In this document: positions 8,177-16,488 of the stretch, piece by piece
Layout of the letters: each line of letters starts with the position of its first letter
Numbering within the stretch: position 1 is the stretch's first letter
DNA from: an uncultured bacterium
GTDB lineage: Bacteria > Cyanobacteriota > Vampirovibrionia > Gastranaerophilales > Gastranaerophilaceae
DNA length: 64,000 nucleotides
Reading direction: 5' to 3'
Assembly: GCA_902801985.1 (NCBI GenBank)
Contig: CADCKD010000005.1
Span: forward strand, 1 to 64,000
Made by a program: the position numbers and the translations under genes
Notes under the pieces: model-generated
What the model was told of the DNA's origin: nothing
Seen by the model: only the letters and a program-made list of their open reading frames with translations
Database searches by the model: none

Positions 8177-11149
8177 ATGAATAACGATGCAAAAAATTTA
8201 AATATAGATTTTTCTTTTAAAAAGAATGATGTTGATGAATTGTTTTTTAATTTAAGTGAAGATCCGGAAGGCTTTAAAAATAAGGATTTTCGCTATACAT
8301 TAAGTATGATTTATCAAATAGTTGAGGATGAGTTTGCGGGTGTATTTTTGAGCCCGAATTCTCCTACTCGTAATACTAATTTTTATTTAATTCACCAGAA
8401 TGGAAAATATTCATTTTTTGTCACCCCGACGAATAATTTTGAGTATTATTTGAAGTCAAAAGGTTCATTATTCAGATTCAGACCCGAAGAATTGGATGGG
8501 GTTAGGGGATATTTCCTTGCCTGGGATTTAGTTATGGATTATTTTGGCGGTTTTGGTAATGTTGTCGATCACGAAGCTTTGTCTGAAACATTTATTTACC
8601 TAAACAAATTAACCTACTTTGTTATGAAATTGATTGAAAAATTATATTTCATCCCAACAGTAAAACGTAATGGAGCAATGTTTAGGATTATTTATGAACC
8701 GATTATAAATAACACCCAAATGGCAAGAATAATAAATCAGTTTGAAGAATGTATGCCTCAAGATTTGTTTATAAAAGGCGAAAAACCTAAGAATTTTATT
8801 TATGAATTTATTTATGAATACTTAAATTATGTTCTCTATAAATTCTTAAATATAAAGATGTTCCGTTTTAAAGATGTTCAATCGGGTACATATTTGTTAA
8901 AAGACTTGGAAAGAAAATCTGTTCTCAAAGGTAGAGATTTGGCGGAAAGTTTTACCAACTGGTTTGACGAATTGTATTTGGGCAAATATGATGTAATACC
9001 TTTCTTCAAAATTGAAAAACAAGAAGACGAAGTGTTCAGGCTAAAAGTTTATATCAAAAACAGAAAAACCGATGAAGAAGTTCTTATTGATAAACTTTAT
9101 ACGGATGAAGAAGTTTTTGGCGCAAAATCAAACGATATAGCAAGAATTGTAGAAAAACAATTAAATTATGCTCTTCGTTATATGCCGGAATTAGAAGATC
9201 TTTTTGAAGATGAAGACAAATTGTATTTGGATTTGAATTTGAATGAGGTTTATCAAATCATTACAAAGACCGCATATTATCTCCAAAAAGCACAAATAGA
9301 AGTTGTTTTGCCTAAAGAACTTTCTAATATTGTTATCCCTCGTGCTTCTATAAATGCAAAAGTAAAAGAATCAAGAGCCGGGGATTTGGCAGATCTTATT
9401 AATAGTAATTCTTCATCAAAATTGTCTTTGGAAGATATATTAGATTTTTCTTACGAAGTTGCTATCGGGGATGACAAAATATCTTTAGAAGAATTCCAAA
9501 AACTTGTTGATACCAATGATGGTTTAATAAAATATAAAAATAAATATGTTCTTATTGATAAGAATGAAAGCAAAAAAATATTTGAACAAATTGCAAAAGC
9601 TAATTTTAAAACACTATCAAGAATGGAACTTATTCATGCATCGTTATCAAAACAATTAGATCAATATGATTTTGATTATGATGCCGCATTCGCAAGAGTA
9701 TTATCTGATTTTACAAAACCTGTGGATATAACACTTCCTCAAGATTTGAACGGCGAATTAAGACCATATCAAGAAGTTGGGCTCAAATGGCTGTGGACAA
9801 ATATTTCCAAAGGCTTTGGCGCTTGTATGGCTGATGATATGGGACTTGGGAAAACTATTCAGGTTATCAGTTTAATTCTAAAAATGAAAGAAGAAAAGAA
9901 ACTCAAAAAACCGGTTTTGGTTATCTGTCCGACAACTCTTATGGGTAACTGGATGAAAGAACTCCAAATGTTCGCTCCAAATTTAGATGCAGTTATTTAC
10001 CACGGTTCTGACAGACAGCTTGATGTTAAGCATGATGTTATTTTAACAACGTATGCAATTATGAGAATTGATGTTGAAGAGATTAAAAAACAAGCCTGGG
10101 GTATGATTATTGTTGACGAAGCTCAGAATATCAAAAACCCTGATACCGCTCAAACTCTTGCAATAAAAATGCTTAAGGCTGATGTTAAAATAGCTATGAC
10201 CGGTACTCCTGTTGAAAACAGGTTAACAGAACTTTGGAGTATATTTGATTTTATCAACAAAGGTTATCTGGGTTCTTTGCGTGATTTCCAAAAGAGTTAT
10301 GCAATTCCTATTGAAAGGTTTAAAGAACATTCAAGAGCTGACAAACTCAAGATGTCTATTTCACCTTTCGTCTTAAGACGTTTGAAGACCGATAAAAATG
10401 TCATTTCAGATTTACCTGAAAAAATGGTACTCAACGAATATTGCTACTTGTCCAAAGTTCAAGCTGTTTTATATGAAAAAACTCTTAATGAAATGATGAC
10501 AAAAATTAGCGGATTTACCGGTGTTAACAGACGCGGAAATATCTTCAAACTTATTACCGCGCTTAAACAAATTTGCAATCACCCTTATCAGTTCTTGAAA
10601 ACAGGCGAAATGGGCAGAGAACTTTCCGGTAAAATGGAAAAATGCCTCGATCTTGTTCAAAGTATTCTCGATAGAGGCGAAAAAACACTTATATTTACTC
10701 AATACAAAGAGATGGGTGATATTTTATGCAAAGTTATTGCTCAAGAATGCAATATTGAACCGCTGTTTTTTCACGGCAGCTTGACTGTTTCTCAAAGAGA
10801 AGAACTTATTGATAAATTCCAAAATCATGATGAGTCAAAGGTTATGATTTTATCCCTAAAAGCCGGTGGCACAGGGCTCAACCTTACACGTGCTACAAAT
10901 GTTATACATTATGATTTGTGGTGGAATCCTGCTGTTGAAGATCAAGCTACTGACCGTACTTACCGTATCGGACAAGATAAAAATGTTATGGTTCACAGAA
11001 TGATTACCCTTGGCACATTTGAAGAAAAGATTGACGAAATGCTTAAATCTAAAAAAGAACTTGCTGATATGGCAGTCTACGAAGGCGAAAAGATTATTAC
11101 AGAACTTTCAGACGAAGAAATCTACGAAATCTTTACTCTCTCCGCCTAG
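8177..11149 (+). CDS. SNF2-family helicase-like ATPase
   Basis: 990-aa Swi2/Snf2 double-stranded-DNA translocase. The N-terminal 480 residues match the bacterial SNF2-associated type of region, with low complexity of recognisable motifs. The ATPase core has Walker A DDMGLGKT (about 553), Walker B DEAQ (about 648), motif III TGTPVENR, and the C-terminal helicase domain with LKAGGTGLNL and TDRTYRIGQ (about 928). Such proteins remodel protein-DNA complexes; the bacterial HepA/RapA branch recycles RNA polymerase, but this one's target is unknown. The start has AAAGGGAAAATT upstream. The stop codon TAG is immediately followed by the first unit of a G-run repeat array. Confidence 0.92.
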   Translation: MNNDAKNLNIDFSFKKNDVDELFFNLSEDPEGFKNKDFRYTLSMIYQIVEDEFAGVFLSPNSPTRNTNFYLIHQNGKYSFFVTPTNNFEYYLKSKGSLFRFRPEELDGVRGYFLAWDLVMDYFGGFGNVVDHEALSETFIYLNKLTYFVMKLIEKLYFIPTVKRNGAMFRIIYEPIINNTQMARIINQFEECMPQDLFIKGEKPKNFIYEFIYEYLNYVLYKFLNIKMFRFKDVQSGTYLLKDLERKSVLKGRDLAESFTNWFDELYLGKYDVIPFFKIEKQEDEVFRLKVYIKNRKTDEEVLIDKLYTDEEVFGAKSNDIARIVEKQLNYALRYMPELEDLFEDEDKLYLDLNLNEVYQIITKTAYYLQKAQIEVVLPKELSNIVIPRASINAKVKESRAGDLADLINSNSSSKLSLEDILDFSYEVAIGDDKISLEEFQKLVDTNDGLIKYKNKYVLIDKNESKKIFEQIAKANFKTLSRMELIHASLSKQLDQYDFDYDAAFARVLSDFTKPVDITLPQDLNGELRPYQEVGLKWLWTNISKGFGACMADDMGLGKTIQVISLILKMKEEKKLKKPVLVICPTTLMGNWMKELQMFAPNLDAVIYHGSDRQLDVKHDVILTTYAIMRIDVEEIKKQAWGMIIVDEAQNIKNPDTAQTLAIKMLKADVKIAMTGTPVENRLTELWSIFDFINKGYLGSLRDFQKSYAIPIERFKEHSRADKLKMSISPFVLRRLKTDKNVISDLPEKMVLNEYCYLSKVQAVLYEKTLNEMMTKISGFTGVNRRGNIFKLITALKQICNHPYQFLKTGEMGRELSGKMEKCLDLVQSILDRGEKTLIFTQYKEMGDILCKVIAQECNIEPLFFHGSLTVSQREELIDKFQNHDESKVMILSLKAGGTGLNLTRATNVIHYDLWWNPAVEDQATDRTYRIGQDKNVMVHRMITLGTFEEKIDEMLKSKKELADMAVYEGEKIITELSDEEIYEIFTLSA

Positions 11150-11422
11150 GGGGTAAATGTTGTTTCCAATGGTTGCGCAGAGTTTCTTCATTATTGCGTG
11201 CCTAGGGGTAAATGTTGCTTTCAATGGTTGCGTGAGGGACTTAGGTTTTGCGCTAGGGGGGTAAATGTTGCTCCCAACGGTTGCACATATAACTCAATTT
11301 TTGCGCTAAGGGGGGGGTAAATGTTGTCTCCAACGGTTGCACATATAACTCAATTTTTGCGCAAGGGGGGTAAATGTTGTTTCCAATGGTTGCGCAAGGC
11401 TCTTCTATGGTTGTTCAGATTG
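11149..11422. repeat. G-run/GTAAAT tandem repeat array 1
   Basis: Five units, 53-56 nt each, begin near 11153, 11208, 11261, 11317 and 11371. Each opens with a G-run of varying length (5, 4, 6, 8 and 6), then GTAAATGTTG, a CCAAYGGTTGC core and a variable end closing in TTGCGC. The array begins at the stop codon of the SNF2 gene, and the TAG sits in the same CTAGGGG context that joins the internal units. Units 3 and 4 are nearly identical. Short frames across it break with the G-run length, so it is not coding. Confidence 0.85.
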
Positions 11423-11439
11423 GGGTAGATATATAATAA

Positions 11440-11582
11440 TGTACCCTCTCCTAGGGAGAGGGTTAGGGTGAGGGGCTAAATAATTATCTGTTCTAATACA
11501 AATCACTGAAAAATATTGTAAGATTCTTCGGACTTTGTCCTCAGAATGACGAATTTCTTCTCCCCTCGTAAGGGGAGAAAAT
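11440..11582. repeat. Palindromic intergenic repeats
   Basis: Three palindromic modules lie in a row: CCCTCTCCTAGGGAGAGGG followed by TTAGGGTGAGGGG (11444-11477), AAGATTCTTCGGACTTTGTC with CTCAGAATGACG (11520-11551), and CTCCCCTCGTAAGGGGAG (11561-11578). These resemble repeat types scattered through many bacterial genomes. Relatives occur here at 18118-18150 and 52112-52222. Confidence 0.65.
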
Positions 11583-11628
11583 TTAAGCATGCAAGATCAG
11601 TCTTTAGCCTGACCTATACAGTAAAACA

Positions 11629-11657
11629 TTGAAATGCATTGCAAAACATTGTATAAT
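11629..11657 (+). promoter_or_regulatory. Promoter of leaderless TPR gene
   Basis: TTGAAA (11629-11634), 17-nt spacer, perfect TATAAT (11652-11657). The ATG of the TPR gene follows after exactly 6 nt, so transcription should begin at or next to the start codon. Confidence 0.8.
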
Positions 11658-11663
11658 ATCTTT

Positions 11664-12146
11664 ATGGGCGATTACAAGTATTTTTTGGATAACGGAATAT
11701 ACGAATTCCAAAACGGACGGTTTCAAAGTGCGATTGATTTTATTAACCAATCTTTAGACCTTAAAAAAGATTGGGCTATTCCGTATTTTTATCGTGCGGC
11801 TGCTTACCATTCTTTGGGTGAATATGATGAAGCTATGCTTGATTATTCCAAAGCTATTAAACTTGATGACAGAATGACGGATGCATATTACAACCGTGCA
11901 AAAATTATTCTTTCCAGAAAAGATATTCAAAATCCCGATATACAAAAGGCAATTGTAGATTTAGAAAAAGCGTTGGAACTTGATCCGGAGTTTCAGGATG
12001 CTCTTTATGCTATGGCGGCTGCGTATAAAAAACTTGAAGATTATCACAAATGTCTTGTATATTTGGAAAAACTTTTACAAATAGAACCTCAGCACGTTTA
12101 TGCAAGGGCATTTAAAAAACTTATTTTGCAGAAGTATATAATCTAA
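11664..12146 (+). CDS. Tetratricopeptide-repeat protein
   Basis: 160-aa protein built of about four TPR units, beginning MGDYKYFLDNGIYEF. Characteristic TPR residues recur (W..PYFYRAAAYHSLGEYDEA, DAYYNRAKI, DALYAMAAAYKKLEDY). TPR proteins are protein-binding scaffolds; the partner is unknown. The start at 11664 is preferred to the in-frame ATG at 11634, which lies inside the promoter, upstream of the predicted transcript start. There is no ribosome-binding site, so the mRNA looks leaderless. It ends directly against the convergent hydE-like gene with no bases between the two stop codons. Confidence 0.85.
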   Translation: MGDYKYFLDNGIYEFQNGRFQSAIDFINQSLDLKKDWAIPYFYRAAAYHSLGEYDEAMLDYSKAIKLDDRMTDAYYNRAKIILSRKDIQNPDIQKAIVDLEKALELDPEFQDALYAMAAAYKKLEDYHKCLVYLEKLLQIEPQHVYARAFKKLILQKYII

Positions 12147-13139
12147 TTACCCTTGATTATGGCTATTCCCATAAGTAGTTGCGATGTTTCTGCCTATGGA
12201 TTTAATTTTTGCGCCAATACAATTTCTGCATTTGTCAGGGCTTTCGTGAGTGCAGATTTTGTTTGGGTAGATTTCATATTTTTCTCTATACTGAAGTGAT
12301 GTAACATTTGGCATAACAACATTTGCGCCGCTTTGGAGTGCGATTATACGCCCGTTAGGGTTAAGGGTTTCCATCGCTGTTGTTGCGGGGATATTTATAT
12401 CAGGAAGCATAATTCTGACAAGTGCCATAACTTTCAGTGCAAGTGTAAAACTTCCTGTATCAGCATCTTTTAAAGGGGTATCAGGATGAGGAATAAATGG
12501 TCCTATTCCAACCATGTCAGCGCCAATTTCTTTGAAAAATAAAATATCATCAGCCAAAGATTCTATTGTTTGGTTCGGAAGTCCGACAAGGCATCCTGTT
12601 CCGACTTCATAACCAAGGGCTTTAATATCTTTCAAACATCTTATACGGTTGTCAAAATCCATATTGGGGTGCATTTGTTTGTAAAGTTTTTTATCGGTTG
12701 TTTCAATTCTAATCAGATATCTGTCTGCACCGGCGTCTTTAAAGGCTTTGTATTCTTCGTATGTACGTTCTCCAATACTCAAAGTCAGGGCAACGTCAAA
12801 CTCTTTAATTCTTTTTATGATATCAACCATACGTTCTTTTGTATAATATGCATCTTCTCCGCTTTGGAGAACAATTGTTTTATACCCCATATCAACCGCA
12901 TTTTTTGCAATTTGGATTATTTCATCTTCTAAAATTCTGTATCTTTGAATATTTTTATCAGGTGCTCTCAAGCCGCAGTATTTGCACTCGCACTTGCAGA
13001 TATTAGAAAATTCAATTAGCCCTCTTAAATGGATGTCATCTCCGACATTTTCTTTGCGAACCTTGTCTGCAAGTGCAAATAACCAATCGTTTTTGGTATC
13101 GTCTTTTAATATTTCAATTATTTCGTTTTTGCTGAACAT
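12147..13139 (-). CDS. hydE: [FeFe]-hydrogenase maturase HydE-like radical SAM enzyme
   Basis: 330-aa radical SAM protein. HydE helps build the dithiomethylamine-bridged di-iron subcluster of [FeFe] hydrogenase. The cluster motif C48-x3-C52-x2-C55 is present, and the C-terminal half has family-type motifs PATTAMETLNPNGR and GANVVMPNVTS with a further cysteine cluster (CTHESPDKCRNC). The biotin-synthase-like relatives PylB and BioB are alternatives, but these motifs favour HydE. HydF, HydG and the hydrogenase are not in the window. A TAAAAT box lies nine bases before the ATG, so the leader is very short or absent. The promoter region of 51 nt is shared back-to-back with the SpoIID-like gene. 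Confidence 0.82.
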   Translation of the reverse strand: MFSKNEIIEILKDDTKNDWLFALADKVRKENVGDDIHLRGLIEFSNICKCECKYCGLRAPDKNIQRYRILEDEIIQIAKNAVDMGYKTIVLQSGEDAYYTKERMVDIIKRIKEFDVALTLSIGERTYEEYKAFKDAGADRYLIRIETTDKKLYKQMHPNMDFDNRIRCLKDIKALGYEVGTGCLVGLPNQTIESLADDILFFKEIGADMVGIGPFIPHPDTPLKDADTGSFTLALKVMALVRIMLPDINIPATTAMETLNPNGRIIALQSGANVVMPNVTSLQYREKYEIYPNKICTHESPDKCRNCIGAKIKSIGRNIATTYGNSHNQG

Positions 13140-13190
13140 CTTATGAAAATTTTATCATGAAACTATTCAAATTTGTTGTATAATTCATAT

Positions 13191-14903
13191 ATGAAAAGAT
13201 TGGCGGTTTTATCATTAATAGTGGCAGTGCTAAGTATAGGAAAAGTTTTCGCGTTTTCGTTAGATGATATTCCGCCTGCAACTCTTGCTATTGCAAAGCA
13301 GGTCATAGAAATAAATAAGCCTGAATCAAAAATAGTTAGAGTTGGTATAGGTGATGCTAATTTTTCATCCTATGTTTGGAAAAATGCAACTATATATTCA
13401 AATACCCAATTTGGAATTTATAATGATCAAAATTGCGTGAGGATATATGATGCCGGTAAAGAAATAAATGTTTCAATGTCCGGTAATATATTTGTATTAA
13501 AGGATAATTCAGGAACTGAAATCGCAAAATTAATGGGTCCTGTTTCTTTTAAAACAAATTCAAACGGTTTAATAGGAATTAAAGGCCTAAAAAGAGCAGG
13601 GAAAAATGCTATGTACCGTGGTGATATAGAACTTGTCAATGCAAACGGCGGAGGACAATTCCATATTGTAAACAGTATTGATGTTGAAGAATATTTGCGT
13701 GGTGTTGTACCAAATGAAATGCCTGTTCATTTTGGGTTAGAAGCACTAAAAGCCCAGAGTGTTGCGGCAAGGAATTATGTTTTGGCTCCGCGTGTAAAAT
13801 CAAATCCAAATTATGATGTTGTGGATTCTGTTGCAAGTCAGGTTTATTTTGGTGCGAATACCGAAAAAGATTTATCAGACAGAGCCGTAGAGGAAACAAG
13901 AGGAATAGTTGCTTTGTATGATTGGGATTTGATTTTAGCATTGTATTCTTCTACTGCGGGAGGTTATACAGAAAGCTATCATAATGCATTTTCTGACCCT
14001 AAAACTAAAATTTTTCCTGCAGAATACAAACCGTACCTTATAGGAAAACCCGATTATGATGTATTTTCACCACTGGATAATGAATCTGCTGTGGAAAATT
14101 TTTATACCTCAAAGTTAGATTCATTTGATAAAAATTCTTCATATTACAGATGGGAAAGAGAATGGACTCAGGCCGAATTGCAGCAAGAAGTTCAAAACCA
14201 TATTGCAGCGCAAAGTGCTGCAGGATTTGTACATCCTGTAGTAAATAAAGGTCAGGTAATAGGTAAAATATTAAGAATAAATGTTTTGGAACGTGGTGTT
14301 TCAGGTAAAATTATGAAGCTTGAGATAGAAACTGATAATGGAAATTATCAGGTTGAAAAAGAACTTGTAATAAGAAGATTATTCACAAATAAAGGTAAGG
14401 CTTTGCCAAGTGCTAATATTGTGTTCAAGCAAGAATTTGATGATGATGGGAATTTAGTAAAGATTAAGGCATACGGCGGTGGCTACGGGCATGGTGTCGG
14501 AATGAGCCAGTATGGTGCAGGTTACATGGCAACAGAACTCAATATGCCGTATGAAAAAATCCTTCAGCATTATTACACAGGAATTACTCTGGGTACTGTT
14601 CCGTTTATCCTTTCATCAAATAGTGAGCAAAACAAGGCTGTAAGATCTTTTTATTCAAAAAATGGGCAGGCATGTTTGGTTATAGATAATAAATATAAGG
14701 TTAACTATCTTGAATTAAATGTGAACGGGTATGATTACAAATTTCATTTAGATTCAAAAGAACGCATAAATAGGATAAATTTAAATTCCTATATACAAAA
14801 AGGAATGAATACGATAACATTTTATTATCCGACAAATGCCGGAATAAATAAAGGGTTAAGAATGTATGTAGAACTGGCAGGGCAGTATGAGTACTCAAAC
14901 TAA
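13191..14903 (+). CDS. SpoIID/LytB-domain secreted protein
   Basis: 570-aa exported protein with an N-terminal signal peptide (MKRLAVLSLIVAVLSIGKVF, cleavage probably after the following A). The SpoIID domain has VPNEMP (about 173), ALKAQSVAARNY, STAGGYTE and the hallmark GYGHGVGMSQYGAG (about 430). SpoIID enzymes are lytic transglycosylases acting on denuded peptidoglycan in spore formers; in non-sporing bacteria the domain is taken to remodel the cell wall. Start 13191 is chosen over 13173 because TATAAT (13179-13184) ends 6 nt before it and would lie inside the longer frame. Its last 17 nt overlap murJ, so the two are coupled in one envelope operon. Confidence 0.9.
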   Translation: MKRLAVLSLIVAVLSIGKVFAFSLDDIPPATLAIAKQVIEINKPESKIVRVGIGDANFSSYVWKNATIYSNTQFGIYNDQNCVRIYDAGKEINVSMSGNIFVLKDNSGTEIAKLMGPVSFKTNSNGLIGIKGLKRAGKNAMYRGDIELVNANGGGQFHIVNSIDVEEYLRGVVPNEMPVHFGLEALKAQSVAARNYVLAPRVKSNPNYDVVDSVASQVYFGANTEKDLSDRAVEETRGIVALYDWDLILALYSSTAGGYTESYHNAFSDPKTKIFPAEYKPYLIGKPDYDVFSPLDNESAVENFYTSKLDSFDKNSSYYRWEREWTQAELQQEVQNHIAAQSAAGFVHPVVNKGQVIGKILRINVLERGVSGKIMKLEIETDNGNYQVEKELVIRRLFTNKGKALPSANIVFKQEFDDDGNLVKIKAYGGGYGHGVGMSQYGAGYMATELNMPYEKILQHYYTGITLGTVPFILSSNSEQNKAVRSFYSKNGQACLVIDNKYKVNYLELNVNGYDYKFHLDSKERINRINLNSYIQKGMNTITFYYPTNAGINKGLRMYVELAGQYEYSN

Positions 14904-16485
14904 AGAAGATAAATCTACAAGTGTATTAAAAGCGGCTTGGCTTATAATGGTTGTTACAATAGTCAGCAAATTAGTCGGATTTGTCAGGGATATTGTTATT
15001 GCTAATTATTATGGTGCTTCTTTGGTTTCAGATGCATATTATTATGCATATCAAATTCCGTCTTTGTCTTTGATACTTTTAGGCGGGGTTGGTGGCCCGT
15101 TCCATAGCGCTACGGTTGCTGTTTTTTCAAAATTAATCCCGTCATTAAATGAAAAACCATCTGAGCAAGTTAATAAATTGTATTCCACATTTATGACCGC
15201 AACGATACTATTTTTCTTAATGTTGTCTGTTTTGATGTATATATTCCCAAGGCAAATAATGGGACTTATTATTTCAAGCGGTTCCGCTCAAATGATTGAT
15301 CTTGCGGCTATGCATTTGAAAATTATGACCCCATTGCTTGTAATTGGCGGCATTGTAGGCATTTATTACGGAATACTGATTATTTATAAGCAATTTATGC
15401 TTCCAAATTTATCTCCTATAATTATGAGCCTTGCGATAATCGGAATTGTTGTTGCTGTGCCGAGTGATCAAAAAGGATATGCTCTTGCTTGGGCGACTAC
15501 TGTGGGAGCAATTTTGCAGCTAATTATACAGTATCCTAATATTAGAAAGCTTGGCTATAAACTAAGACCGAATTTTGAGTTTACGAATAATCCTCATTTC
15601 AAAGAAATTGGCGAACTGTTATTCCCTGCGATATTAAGTTCAACTGTCGGGCAAATTCATATTTATGTTGATATGTTTTTCACATCTTCAATCTCGGAAG
15701 GTGCTTGGACGGCAATAGGTTATGCTAACAGAATATTTCAGTTCCCTGTCGGGATATTAGTTACTGCGTTTTTGGTGCCATTATTCCCTATTTTTGCACG
15801 TTTAGTCGCTGATAAAGACTATGAGGGTATTAGAAATTATTTTAATAAGGGAGTTGGTGTTCTTTTATTCGGGGCAATACCTATTATAATCGGAATTTTA
15901 GTTGTTGGTACTGATGCGGTACGTTTGGTGTTTGAACGCGGGGAGTTTGATGCAAATGCAACATTTATGGTAACAGAAGCGTTGTGGTTTTTGTCTGTTT
16001 CTATTATTCCTTATGTATTTAGAGATTCTATTACAAGGGTTTATTATTCCTTTAATGATTCGGCAACACCGTTTGCTGTTGCTTTTTCATCTATAATATT
16101 AAAAGTTCTTTTAAACTGGGTATTTATATCAAAAATGGGGTATGGAATTGGAGGTATTACTCTTTCAACTTCGCTGGTAACTCTGTTTAATGCGTGCGTT
16201 TTAGGATATTTTATTACTAAGAAGATGAGCATGAATTATAAATCTCTTTTTGTAAACGCTTTCAAGATGATTGTTGCGGGTGTTATTGCGTTGGGTGTGT
16301 GTTATTTTACCGCAGTTCAATATGATAATTATGTAGTTCTGCCGAAATTTGTATTTGAAAGTTTTAAAATATTACTTGTTGCATTTATATGTTTAGCGGT
16401 GTATATTCCATTAAACTTAAGTTTTAAAATGGAGTATGCAAAAGAGTTGTTTACCCATTTGAGTGCTAAATTTCAAAGGAAATAA
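14887..16485 (+). CDS. murJ: Lipid II flippase MurJ/MviN
   Basis: 532-aa polytopic membrane protein of the MOP exporter superfamily that flips lipid II across the inner membrane for peptidoglycan synthesis. About 13-14 hydrophobic segments are visible. The N-terminal motif VSKLVGFVRDIVIANYYGAS is typical, followed by LLGGVGGPFHSA. The start overlaps the SpoIID-like gene by 17 nt; ATG at 14887 is supported by GGCAGGGCAGT just upstream. The next gene follows after 3 nt, so these three form an envelope operon. Confidence 0.95.
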   Translation: MSTQTKEDKSTSVLKAAWLIMVVTIVSKLVGFVRDIVIANYYGASLVSDAYYYAYQIPSLSLILLGGVGGPFHSATVAVFSKLIPSLNEKPSEQVNKLYSTFMTATILFFLMLSVLMYIFPRQIMGLIISSGSAQMIDLAAMHLKIMTPLLVIGGIVGIYYGILIIYKQFMLPNLSPIIMSLAIIGIVVAVPSDQKGYALAWATTVGAILQLIIQYPNIRKLGYKLRPNFEFTNNPHFKEIGELLFPAILSSTVGQIHIYVDMFFTSSISEGAWTAIGYANRIFQFPVGILVTAFLVPLFPIFARLVADKDYEGIRNYFNKGVGVLLFGAIPIIIGILVVGTDAVRLVFERGEFDANATFMVTEALWFLSVSIIPYVFRDSITRVYYSFNDSATPFAVAFSSIILKVLLNWVFISKMGYGIGGITLSTSLVTLFNACVLGYFITKKMSMNYKSLFVNAFKMIVAGVIALGVCYFTAVQYDNYVVLPKFVFESFKILLVAFICLAVYIPLNLSFKMEYAKELFTHLSAKFQRK

Positions 16486-16488
16486 TTT

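Noticed and set aside
11149-11422. Possible CRISPR array because of regular 53-56-nt spacing
   Set aside because: The 'repeat' differs in length at the G-run, the 'spacers' are themselves similar from unit to unit (units 3 and 4 nearly identical), and there is no cas gene in the window.
11405-11590. 61-aa minus-strand frame
   Set aside because: It consists of translated palindromic repeats and has no start signal.
13173-13190. Longer N-terminus of the SpoIID-like protein
   Set aside because: TATAAT lies inside the extra segment and the signal peptide starts at 13191, so the upstream codons precede the transcript start.
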